From Paramecium octaurelia (taxonomy: Eukaryota > Ciliophora > Oligohymenophorea > Peniculida > Parameciidae), in contig CAJJDP010000016.1 of the NCBI GenBank assembly GCA_905182995.1, positions 372,001 to 436,000 on the forward strand: 64,000 nt of DNA, given 5' to 3'. The notes under the pieces are model-generated. The model was not told where the DNA came from, made no database searches, and saw nothing but the letters and a program-made list of their open reading frames with translations. Both the position numbers and the translations under genes were made by a program. This document shows, piece after piece, positions 1 to 10,695 of this stretch; position 1 is the first letter of the stretch; the number at the start of each line of letters is the position of its first letter.

Positions 1-216
1 ATAGCCAACGAAAATCGTAGGGATTCTGCTCACGAAATCGATTCTGAAAGTATATTAAGTTTAAGGAGAAACTCAGTCTAAGGTATTCATACTTATGGAT
101 TTTAAGCTTAATTCGGTGGGTATAGTTTCAATGGAAGCAACAATAATAATAATAATGCTAAGCCTCAATCCACTAATGTTAGTGTCCCAGCAATATTGTC
201 AACAAAGGCTAATTGA
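1..216 (+). CDS. C-terminal end of an unidentified protein (5' end outside window)
   Basis: Frame 1 is open from the first base to a TGA at 214-216 when TAA/TAG are read as glutamine. The visible 71 residues are rich in Ser, Asn and Gln and include a run of six Asn, typical of a disordered ciliate C-terminus. No domain is recognisable, so no function is proposed. It converges on the ribosomal P2 gene, with about 50 bp between the two stop codons. Confidence 0.6.
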
Positions 217-266
217 TTTATGATAAAATATTTAATATATGTATATGAATGTACTAAAATGTATAA

Positions 267-653
267 TCAGTCAAACAAACCACCCATGTCAACGTCTTCT
301 TCAGGTTCTGGGGCCTTTTCAACTGGCTTGGGTGCCTCTTATTTGGCGGCAGCTGGAGCTTAGGCTTTGGCTGGAGCATTTGATGCAGCTTCAGATAGTG
401 ATTCGGATATATACCTCCTCCTCCCAATTAGAGAGTGCCTACTTTTTTCAATCCTTCACTGATAACATCAGCAAGATTCTTTCCTTTCAATGCATCTACA
501 ATTGCCTTGACTTAATCATCAGCTCCTTGAGCACCTACTTCAGCCAATAATCCCTTAATATCTGCCTCAGCTACGATATTCATTGTGATATGAATTACTT
601 GGTTGAGCCTTTCCTCCCAAAACTAACAAAGCATAAGCAGCGACGAATTACAT
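267..653 (-). CDS. RPLP2: 60S acidic ribosomal protein P2
   Basis: Stalk protein of the large ribosomal subunit, which helps recruit elongation factors in the cytosol. The 110-aa product starts MQFVAAYALLVLGG, has the P2 core ending in ISEGLKKVGTL, then a Gly/Ala/Pro hinge and the acidic tail ending DVDMGGLFD. Two introns of 28 nt (GTAATT...GTAG) and 26 nt (GTATAT...GAAG) must be removed; the exons then total exactly 111 codons including TGA. The tail differs slightly from the usual MGFGLFD. The size fits the family (about 110 aa). The 103-aa reading on the other strand here is a shadow. Confidence 0.95.
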
Positions 654-1452
654 TGTATTTATTTAAAAAATTATTTTTAAATTATGCTATAATCCTTTGA
701 CACTTTATTCCAATCTAATTAATGTATTAAATATCATAATATACATTGAAGATTTAAAACATTTAAACATGTACACTCTCTTAACACTCAATTCGATGGC
801 CCTCTTCATAGTTTTTATTCATTAGAAATAACTGATATTTTCAATATCAGTTATTTCTAATGAATATAAATTTAGATTTTTCCTTTAATTTCAATGATAG
901 GATGTGATAATTAATAAGAATTCACTCAAACTTGCATTAATAATTAAGACAAAAAATAGAATTCATTCATTTTTTATTAAAAAATTGAGTGATTATTCTT
1001 AGAATATAAATATATCTAAACTAATATGAGACAATAACATTAACCTAAATATACCGCATTTAAGAGATTATACAATCTTATTCTAGCATTTTATGACTCT
1101 CCTTATGTTATAATTCTCCAATAATATTGGATTTTGCTCTATTCACAGCATTCTTAATTAAAAAAATACTCAAAATACTTTATAAGTTGATTTATCTCTA
1201 TTTTCAATGAAATGATAAATTTCATAGCAGAATATTATTAATATTATTATTTAACAATTTCATAATTTCAAAATAAGATCATATCTAAGCCATATTAATT
1301 GAAGAGGATCAAATGAGCATGAATTTACGTCTTAATATAGTATATTACTACTAAAATATTAATGAAATTAATAAAATCTTTTAAATTAGAAGAAATATCA
1401 ATCTAAATTTTCGATCAATTTTCAACTATTATAATATTTGAAATCAAATAGA
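654..1452. other. Intergenic stretch, AT-rich, with one long hairpin
   Basis: No gene is supported on either strand. It lies between the divergent start of P2 (653) and the 3' end of a protein kinase gene (1453), so it should hold the P2 promoter and the kinase terminator. The only structured element seen is the inverted repeat at 816-866. Confidence 0.5.
816..866. repeat. Near-perfect inverted repeat (24-bp arms, 3-bp loop)
   Basis: Arms 816-839 and 843-866 are perfect reverse complements around the loop TTC (840-842). After one mismatch the pairing resumes for about 3 more bases on each side. It lies in intergenic DNA about 165 bp upstream of the P2 start codon. It could form a stable hairpin or cruciform. 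Confidence 0.85.
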
Positions 1453-3001
1453 TCACTCAAAGCTATCCATGGTTTTCTTTAATAATGCTTGTTATTTTGG
1501 AAAATGCAATTTTTTATTGTTGTAGTTATAGTGCTTATTTTAATTTTGAGTTTGTATGTATGGACTTTCTTCTAAAGCCTCCTCAAAGGAAGAATTGCTA
1601 TCACAATAACTAATGACATCAAACAGATCTTTAACATCCTCTGTATTAGTTTTAGAAAAGCATTTATTGAGATTCACAGAATGAATTGATTATTAAAAAT
1701 GAATGGATTTATCTCTTATTTATTAACTTGTTTCTTTTAAACCGATTATGATTTAACCATGTTTTTTATTGAAGTCGGCTTTATCAATACAATTCTCATT
1801 GGCATTCGAAACAGATTATGAAAATATCTTAGCATTAGCTTACATAGATCTCAAAAGGGCCAATAGAGGTTTATCATTTGAAGTAGAGAAATTATCATCT
1901 TTGGAATTTCCTTTAAAATGTATTGGTATTAACTTTGGTTAATAAAGCCAAGGATGAAGAAGGGCCTCTTTTAAATTATAAATAGATAATACCTTAGGAT
2001 GTAATTCGTTTTTCTGGATCCCAACTTAGGATTCTTTTAACAAAGTCAATAATTAATGGAGGAAGATTAGCAAACTATTCGTCTTGAAAGTGGCCAGTAT
2101 ACTCTGTTTAAGTAGAAAAACTTTCCATTTGGCTTGTTTAATCCAAAGGCAGTCTTGCACATAACATTTAATAGCAAACTACTCCAATAGCCCATATATC
2201 AATTTTATTGGAATATCCAGTTCCTGTCCATAATTCAGGTGCTTGATATGGCATGGTTCCAGTAACAGTCCACATAAGGTTATTTTTAATATCTTTACAA
2301 CCTTTTTCAGTAACAAGAAATCTTTTTGAAACACCAAAATCAATCAATTTAATTGAATTCGAATCACTATCAAATACTATATTATCTGGTTTAATATCTC
2401 TATGGCATAATCCAACTTAATGGAGATAAGATACTGCTTCAAATAGCTGTCTGGCAATTAAGCGGACTTCCTCAAATTGCAGTTTCTATCTTTCTTTGAG
2501 GATTTACTATAGACTTGGATATGGCAAATATTCCATGACTAGATATGAGCACTCCATATTAGGATCTATGTAAAGCATATTGGTTTAGCATATGTATGGA
2601 TGATTCAAGGAGACTGTATTTAGGAATGTTTGTTTCATTATTTCTGTGATTTCAGGGTCTGGATTCCTGGTAATTTTGACAGCATAGGTTTCATCGGGAT
2701 TTGTAATTTACCAACATTGTCGAACTACTGCATGAGCACCTTCTCCTAATGTCTTACCTACTTAATATTGATTTTGAAAGGACTGCTTCATTTATTCTAA
2801 TTGTTTCTGATTTGAGAGAACATCTATCAATTTAGTTGGCACTTCTTTAAATTCACTCTAACTTGAGCAATGAACATAGTCTAAAATCTAAGGACATTAG
2901 TTTATGATTTCGTCGGTTTACTATTTTTAGTGATTCTCGTTTTTGAATAAATCACTTTACAACTTCTACCTTAACTTTTCAAAGTTGCCTTTTTTGTCCA
3001 T
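1453..3001 (-). CDS. Ser/Thr protein kinase, CAMK-like
   Basis: 507-aa protein with one 25-nt intron (GTATTA...AAAG); exon length is exactly 508 codons with the stop. N-terminal about 85 residues lead into a complete kinase domain: glycine loop GEGAHAVVRQ, the VAIK lysine in YAVKIT, catalytic HRDIKPDN, DFG, and the activation-loop APELWTG, ending near LSWDPEKRI. All key catalytic residues are present, so it should be active. The C-terminal about 150 residues are Asn/Ser/Gln-rich without a recognisable domain and there are no EF-hands, so it is not a CDPK. The start is the first ATG of the open frame. Substrate unknown. Confidence 0.9.
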
Positions 3002-3083
3002 TTATCTTCGTTTTTAATTTTAATATAATTAAATAGAGTGATTTTGTTATTCAAATAAATTAATTAATCAAAATAATTAAAAC

Positions 3084-3997
3084 TCATTGTTATTGAATAG
3101 GACGTGATGGTATTCTAAAAGAAAAAAAAATATAAATAAATCCAGTAAAGTACATGAAAATAACACCTAATCCAACGAATTTCAATTTGGTTCTTTAAAA
3201 GATTCTGTTTTATGTTGGTTAAATCAATCCAATTATAATTCCAATTAAGAAACTTCCGTAAATTCCAAAAATTACTGAGTTTCTATAAAAAATCCCAATT
3301 AGTCCAATAATGAATATAAAAATTGTTACTTGCATGATTACTTGTCTTGCCTCTTCCTTTGATATTGTATTTTAATTTACTTATTGTGCATTCTAAATTA
3401 TAAACCCAACCATTAAGCCAACCATTCCAAAAACACAAAATGAATTCCCTTGTATACTTTGATCATAAAACACTATGAATGTTATGGATCCAGCCACTCC
3501 AGTCAACAAATAAAGGACCAAAGTGGTTTTCTTATCAATAAACTTCTCAGCCATTGAAACAACAATCACTTACAACAATAATTCTCCACACAAATCTTTG
3601 ACATTGTTAAATATGAATAGACAAGTTACTAGTCTATAGAACTCTAATTGGTATTTCACATTATATGCAGAGCACCTTCCAAAACTATCAAGAGTTTCGT
3701 CTGAGAATTCTTTAGTAAATAATGTTTAAATACTATACACAAAATTGTATTCTGAAGATTAAAATCCCCAAAGAAACACATAACAATAAACAAAGACAAT
3801 TGAATCAATGAAACGATGGCAGTAAAAGACATCAACGTGAAATTCGGACAACAATAATCTTTTATTGTTGAATAACAATTTTCCTCCCTCGGATCCGATA
3901 ATATCAGACTATCTTGAGATTATTATACTATATTACTTTCGAATAAAAACTCAGGCATATTATCAAGATCTGGATGCCTTCTTGATCTCTCCATCAT
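3084..3997 (-). CDS. Rhomboid-fold membrane protein, probably inactive
   Basis: 295-aa polytopic protein with one inferred 26-nt intron (GTTTCT...TTCAG); exons total 296 codons. After an acidic N-terminus come several hydrophobic helices in rhomboid order, including the loop segment EFYRLVTCLF and the helix-4 motif GNSFCVFGMVG. Active rhomboid proteases use a GxSG serine in helix 4 and a histidine in helix 6. The serine is present here, but the following Gly is Phe, and the helix-6 histidine position reads IYGSFLIG with Ile, so no catalytic dyad is visible. This suggests a pseudoprotease of the Derlin/iRhom kind, perhaps in ER or Golgi. Family call good, inactivity inferred. Confidence 0.75.
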
Positions 3998-4403
3998 ATT
4001 TATATTATATTTTTAATTTTACTCAAAAACTTTAATAACACAAATGAAAAATTACCAAATTTTTTCAAATAAGACATAATGTTTGGTTTACAATTCAATA
4101 TAACTATATTTAATTACAATCCCTCTAATTTACTTGTAATTATGCAATAAATAAATGATAGTGATTTCATCAATAAATGTAGGAAGTTGTTAGTATTTAA
4201 AACAAACTCAGATTGAATTGAACCTGTAAAGTTAATTTAAAGAATCTATAATATTATTATTTAATTACAAATTTCATGAAAATTCACAAGTATTTTTATG
4301 AGACCCATTTATAATATAATGTGAATAGATTTTATTTTATTTTATTATGATAAATAATGAGAATAACTCATAACACCTTAAAAGCAAACCACTTTTTTCA
4401 GTC

Positions 4404-5055
4404 ATGAAACTGATTAATAACAACACTTTCCGTGGATAATTTAGTGAACCAAATCAACTTAGCTCAAGCATTTTATAATAAACCAATCCTTAATTATCAT
4501 TTCCTAGAGCAGAACGGTTCTAATCTCATCATGCTCCTTAACTTCCTTCTCCAAAATATCTTTGTTTAACTGACACTAAAACTAAAAGAGCTACATCTTT
4601 TGGCTTCGGGAACAAATAGCTTAGACCATTAGATCTTGAGAAAAGAGATCAATTAAATCCAGCTCCTGGAACATATGATTTAAAATAGGCATCTTGTAGA
4701 TCTTGCAGCTTTGGAATGAAGTTATAATCGACAAGAACTTTTGATGTCCCAGGTCCTGGATCATATGATCTAAAATTGCTGAATAAAACTAAGGCCTTTA
4801 GTATCTATAGCAAAATTAAGTATGAACTTAAAATTTATTTATTAGCTCTGATATCAAATTACCTAAAACAGCCTCCCCTACTATTTATCTTCCTACTGAT
4901 AACATCATTTAGAATAATAGATTTAAGTAAATCACATTCGGGTTTGGAGATAGGCCATTACCTGGACTGAAGAACGAATCACCTGGTCCAGGGTCATATG
5001 CTTTGAAATCTGTTTTCGAAATGAAACCAAAGAAAAAAAAACTAATTTTGATTGA
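4404..5055 (+). CDS. SHIPPO/STPGR-repeat protein (axonemal microtubule type)
   Basis: Repeats of the sperm-tail PG-rich type are visible: PAPGTYDL, PGPGSYDL and PGPGSYAL, with GFGNK- and FGFGD-like segments between them. Such proteins bind microtubules, often inside cilia. A 26-nt intron (GTATGA...TTAG) near 4831 restores the frame. The start is the ATG at 4404. The 3' end is uncertain: the frame runs through a run of nine A residues at about 5033-5041 and on into the next gene, whereas a single base change in that run would give a stop at 5053-5055. I place the end there. Confidence 0.65.
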
Positions 5056-5290
5056 CTTTTTGTATAATAAATTATATGATTATATATATGGATTATAAAT
5101 AAAATTCTAAAATTAATTTTTGTATTCAAATAGATATAGGAATAATTTGATGTTATATTTAATTAATATACTGATTCTTCATTTTTAAAAGGGTTAGGTA
5201 AACTTTAGAAATTGGCAGGAATATTAGAATTCATTGTATATATATGTAATTTATTATATAACTTGCATTATTATTTAATCAAGTTATAGA

Positions 5291-5810
5291 ATGGAATAAT
5301 CCTTGTTTAATAAATACCTTCCACCAACATTAAAGAAAACTTTGCAAATGTTAATTTTAACATTAGGATTGTCTGTAGTTGTTTGTTTATTGGAAGGGAT
5401 AACATAAACTAACCTCACTTCTGAAATAAGTATTATAAATACATAATTAAGGTAATGAATGTGAGGTAGTACCAGCAACAATTATTCAAACAATCTCTTG
5501 TTATTTAGTTTTTATAACACTTTTACTATTTATATTTTCGATTTTTAGAATGTTTAAATCATACCTTCTGATTGCTACGATATTAAGCATCGTTTTTAAA
5601 TTCATTGCATTTATTATGACTAAATCTCTGGTAGATTAATTATGGGGAAATTGCTATTTTTAAAGGATCTAAATTACGAGCTTTTACTTTAGCGATGTAT
5701 TTTGGATAATACTTTTGTTATTTTATTATAATACTCTTTTAAATTTATATAAAAAGTTTCCAGAAATTTTGTATTCAAGATTTAACATAAGTTTGGTATG
5801 GCAAAGTTGA
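5291..5810 (+). CDS. Small multi-pass membrane protein, unknown
   Basis: 165-aa protein with one 22-nt intron (GTATTA...TTAAG); exons total 166 codons. It begins MEQSLFNKYLPPTLKKTL, then has about four hydrophobic segments: residues ~20-38 (ILTLGLSVVVCLL), ~65-85, ~90-115 and ~130-150. Two cysteines lie in the first loop region. No family is recognised. It follows the SHIPPO-repeat gene in the same direction and converges on PEX11. Confidence 0.7.
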
Positions 5811-6077
5811 ATTGATATTGAATGTGTATAGTTCTAATTATAACTATTATTTAACATTAGCACTTGTATTATTTCTCTTTCTTGATCATTAATTAAGCTT
5901 TTTTCAATGTTTATTAACTATATAATTAAAACCTTTAGAGGATTAAAGAACATAACACACTTTAAATTATAATTCATAAAATATAAAGTTATCTTAAACA
6001 TAATTAAAATCAATTATGTTTATTATGATTAAATAAATTTGAGGTATCAATATTAAATATCTCAACTATTTCAATAC

Positions 6078-6930
6078 TCATACTTCAATGAAATTCTATT
6101 TTTTATTGATTTTAGATGCTTATAAATAAATCTAGATTATTGAGCTTAACATCCCTCCACATGCAACTAGTCCTCTATTAAATCTTGTATGTAGCTTGTA
6201 TATTAGCAATTAGTTACAATTTTTTCAGGAATTTATGCTTTCTACATAGCGCAAGCTAGATCACCAATGATTCTTAAAATTAACAATCCATATTAATATC
6301 TTTCTTTTGAAAGGAACTTCAATTACTCAAGAAAATCTCCATTGGTCATTCCATTTTAGATTTAAGATTTCAATTCTAACTCTCTCTCTATAAAGATAAA
6401 TATACCTTCGAAATGCTGATCTGAGTCTATTCAAGTAATAGACAAGCTAAGTTAGTAAGCCTAAGGTCCAGAATGTGTGTGATGTTATTTTTAGCAATTT
6501 ATGATTAAATTTCTTCTCAAAAAATCCCATTTAATGAATGACCATGATATTTTCAATCAAATGAAAAAAGAAATAGAATATATACACTGAATAAGTAGTC
6601 ATTTCATTGACAGCATGAGGAATTTAATTATATGCTTTTTTTGGACTTTATAAGTATTTTTTTTCAAAAATGTTTAGTATAGTTTAAAGGCTCTTTCCTA
6701 ATCGGAATAATCTTCTGCAAATGTATATTTGTTCTATAAAGAGTTAAACATATAAAGTACAATAGATAGAGAATTTTATTTCTGATTCTTCATTATTGAA
6801 CCCTATGAGTCTATAACTTTGTAATAATTGCCAATTTTATAAGAATTTAAGTAGTTTATCCCGGTTTTCTTGTTTATTACCAATAAGCTTTACCTATAGA
6901 TGATTGAAACTGAATAAAATTTTGAAGCAT
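6078..6930 (-). CDS. PEX11: PEX11 family peroxisome proliferation factor
   Basis: PEX11 proteins sit in the peroxisomal membrane and drive elongation and fission. Four introns (25, 22, 27 and 23 nt) give a 251-aa protein whose exons total exactly 252 codons. Family signatures are visible in order: NRDKLLKFLQNWQ near the N-terminus, RRLFRLGKSL, the amphipathic region around HLIENIMVI, a LLTQLVYYLNRLRSAFRR segment, and the C-terminal GLVACGGMLSSII helix matching the usual GLxGxISSxIG. Size fits the family (about 235-260 aa). The exon boundaries of introns 2 and 3 were chosen to fit both the reading frame and the family pattern. Confidence 0.9.
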
Positions 6931-7039
6931 TCTTTTTATTAAAATTATTATTGTTTTAATATAAAATGTTTTTAATGATGAACAACATTTATATGATAGT
7001 TATATATTGAGACAGTCTATCAACAATTTCAATTCATCT

Positions 7040-7704
7040 TCATAGATTGAAACTGAAATTCTCAATTTTAGCACGAGACTTGAATTATCGAATAAATTCA
7101 CTTATCAAATTCTCAGTGACTAACCTTTATTTAGTATATCTCTAACTATTATTAGTAATTATTACTTTAATTTTTTCGATTTCAATATTCTTCCTATTCA
7201 GATTTCTAAATTATGACAAATCTTAATATTTTTCTTTTCTCTTCTCTTCTTAATCAATTTTTTTTAATTTATATAAACTGAACACATTATTTGTTTTAGG
7301 AATATAAGATTTGATCTGCCATTTATCCTTATTTTGAATACTATTAGATTAAGGTTTGAGTAATTCATTACACATCAAGTGACTAGAGGTAAAATTTTTA
7401 TTTGGAAGTTGTGGAGTGAAACATTAGAGTTCATAAGGAATATTCTTTAATCTCTTAGCTCTTTTGCTTTCTTGCATGGGAGTATAGAGTTGGGGATGCT
7501 TTGGATTGGAAATAGAAGTCATAGCATGTTTATGACATCGATTTCTAAGTGGTTAGGGTCTAGAGGGGATTGAAATGATCCCTAAATATAATGAAGAGCG
7601 ATACTTGAACTTGAAGTAGTAGTTTGAGCTTCTAATTCAAATTTTGGATTGCCTTCAAATTTTGGTAGAGTCAAAGTAACTCTGACTAATCTTTCTGAAA
7701 ACAT
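7040..7704 (-). CDS. Unknown basic protein (213 aa)
   Basis: One 23-nt intron (GTATCG...TTTAG) joins an N-terminal exon (MFSERLVRVTLTLPKF...) to a basic, Lys/Asn-rich second exon; exons total exactly 214 codons. The middle and C-terminal parts (about residues 120-210) are charged and helical, such as KLKKIDQEEKRKEKYQDL. No domain recognised. It is divergent from the B-box/WD40 gene with 243 bp between start codons. Confidence 0.7.
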
Positions 7705-7947
7705 TAATTTAATTATGTATAAATAATTTATGTATTTAATCTTCAGAATTAGATTGATGAAGTATTGATGTTATTCAAATCTTAAATAATATTGAAATTA
7801 AATATTGACATTATTTTTGATTCAATATTATATTTCTAAGAAAAATAAGAATCTGATAATAAAATTGATGATTTATTCATGAATTAAATATTTTGAGTAA
7901 TAATTTCAATTGATTTTCTGAGTAATCTAACAATAATAATTTATATT

Positions 7948-10326
7948 ATGTAATATTATTGCTAACTGCATTCATTACCATATACATAAGTATGTTTGTA
8001 ACATGATTGTACAAGGAAAGGACCACTTTGTGATATGTGTATTGATACTCATGATACACACATGATTAAAAATTTGGATGCTTACATTAATGAATAATTC
8101 AAATACTTAAATGCTGAATATTAAACTAACATATTGTAGAAACTTGAATAGTTAAAGGCATTCTTTCATAGCAAAATATCTTAATTATTAATAGATGTGA
8201 GTTCAATAGATGAGAAAAGAAAAAAAGAATTAGTGATATAATTAAAATAAGAGAAGATGAATATTTAACAATTCCAATCAAAGTTGATTGAATTAATTCA
8301 AAGAGATCAATTAAGGGATAAAGAATATTTAGAATCATTTTATGATCAGATCGTCGATATCGAAAAATAGGTGAAATAGACATTTTCACAATTACCTATA
8401 AAACAAGCTTAGACTGCATAAACCAGTTAGCAACCATCACAGTCTTAGAGTATTCTCAATTAGACATCCAATTTATCTGAAGCCAAAAACATTTCCGCAG
8501 AATTAAGTAATAGATCAAATCGATCAAAAGAACCGATTTTCTAATAAAAATAAGCCAGCATCTCACCCATAAGAAAGTAGTTACTATAAAGGGATTTAAT
8601 GCCAGTTGGATCATTTAATAACTCAAAACTAAAGAATTATTTCACAGAATAAGATTCTCAATAATCGGGCAGAAGCAGATAAGACACATAAAACTCATTC
8701 AAAATTACTAAACCATTTGACCTGGACAAATCATCTGATAGAGCCTAAAATTAAGAAAGCAATCGGTCTAAATAAAATGCATACAATTCATCTTTTGAAA
8801 TACAAAGGCCAGTTGAACCTTTCAAAGTGAATAATATGCAAACTCAGTCCATAGATATATTACCCAAGTCTCCAGAATCTAAAATATTCGATAAGTCTCC
8901 GAAAACTCTAAAGTCTCCGCAATAACAAAGCGTGTTCAAGTATATTTAATAAGAATAAACTCATTAAACAGGCTATTTTGCTAGTCAGAAGTCCTAAACA
9001 AGAAATGAAAATAAAGGTTTCTTAAAAGATAACAATTCTTATCCTTCATATGCTACATAAAAGGATGAGAAGTAGCAGAATATTGATTTCATTCCTGCTA
9101 CAAGTGAGATACTTAATTAATAATAAGAAAATTAAACAAATGAGAATAATTCTTATCAATATACTATATTTTAAGATAACAAATAACAACCTTATTCTAT
9201 CTCAAATCAACTTCTATTTGAACCTAAAGAATAAAACATTCATCAATAATAAAACAACATTAAATAGTCTACCTAGTCATTGTCCAATTTTTAAGGATAA
9301 TAAAATATTGATAACAAATCATAATTAGATTTATCTTACATTAGTTCAAAGTATAGTATATACAATTAAAATATTAGGTCTATTGGTCCACCTTCGGTAA
9401 AACTTACTCCAAATTTGTTGAATCCTTTATCAATAGAATATGAATAAACATTAAAAGGCCATGATAAAAGCGTGAAATATCTTGCATTAATGGATACTGA
9501 TAAAATTATCTCATGTTCCAAAGATAATTCGATTAAAATATGGGACAAGTAAGATATAATTTTACATCATAGACAGTCAAGAAAATTAAAAATTACTCTT
9601 AAGGAACATAAGGATCAAGTATTATGTATTGCATTTTCTAAAAAAAGAATTATTGTAAGTGGATCTGTTGATAAAACGGTTCGTATATGGAAACCATGTC
9701 CACTTTGGAAATAAGTCCATATATGTGAAGGACATGCAGATAGAATTAGATGTCTCGAATTCGTTGGAAACTACATAGCATCAGGATCGGATGACACATT
9801 TGTTAAATTTTGGGATTTTGAAGGAAAATTATAAAATTCATTTAAAACAAATGCCAGAGTCAGTGCCTTGGCTGCTGAAAGGCATAACCTAGTTATAGCA
9901 AGTGGAAAAAATATTATTTTATATGATACATAAAAAAATAGTAAGATATTAGATGTTAGTGGGCATAGCAATTTAATATTGTGTCTTGCATTATCTAATT
10001 CTTAAAACAGTGGAATTTTGATAAGCGGTTCAAAGGATAACCATATAAAAATATGGCAATATCCAAAATTATAGGAACTAAGAAATCTTGAAGAAGATTA
10101 TCCTGTTCATTCTATAAGTTTTGATACTGAATCGTAGTACCTTTTTGCTGGGCTGATGGGCTTTGAGTAAGAGGGGAAGATTACAGTTTGGAAATTAGAC
10201 ACGTAGCCTTAGAAAGTTTAGGAAATTACTATGAATCCTTATGGATGTAATAAAGTTCTTTCAGATGGAAAACATTTATACAGTGCCCATGAAAATAAGA
10301 GGATTGAATTCTATACTATTAATTGA
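7948..10326 (+). CDS. B-box zinc finger and WD40-repeat protein
   Basis: Intronless 792-aa protein (793 codons with TGA). The first about 45 residues form a B-box-like zinc site with the ordered Cys/His pattern C-x2-H ... C-x2-H ... C ... CDMC ... H..H. A coiled-coil region follows (residues ~60-140), then a long Gln/Ser/Asn-rich linker to about residue 480. The C-terminal about 310 residues are WD40 repeats forming a beta-propeller, with clear blades ending IKIWDK, VRIWKP, VKFWDF and IKIWQY. This B-box/coiled-coil/WD40 arrangement suggests a scaffold or ubiquitin-related adaptor; no RING is visible. Cellular role unknown. Confidence 0.85.
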
Positions 10327-10695
10327 ATTCAATATAGATAGAGATTTTGTGTGTTTATGTAAACAATAATTAAAAAATTATAATATAATACTTAATTATT
10401 AATTGCTTTTGAAGATGCGTACTATATAAAATAATAATTTAAAATGATATTTCTTGAGAACAAAAATAATTTCTAATTGATTCAATTAAACTCATATCTT
10501 GAAATGTAGATCAATTTTTGACTTGATAACAAGGTGAATTCTAGACTGGTACAGAATTATGTACCTTATATCTTTTTATTATATTAATGTGGTCTAATTT
10601 TGAAGATTCTCAGATTATTATATAAAAATAAATAAACTAAATTTATCAGAACAAACTCATCTCACAACATGTAATCATAATCGTAATGTAGATAG

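Noticed and set aside
239-550. 103-aa plus-strand ORF
   Set aside because: It is antisense to the ribosomal P2 gene, whose minus-strand reading with two mini-introns is certain.
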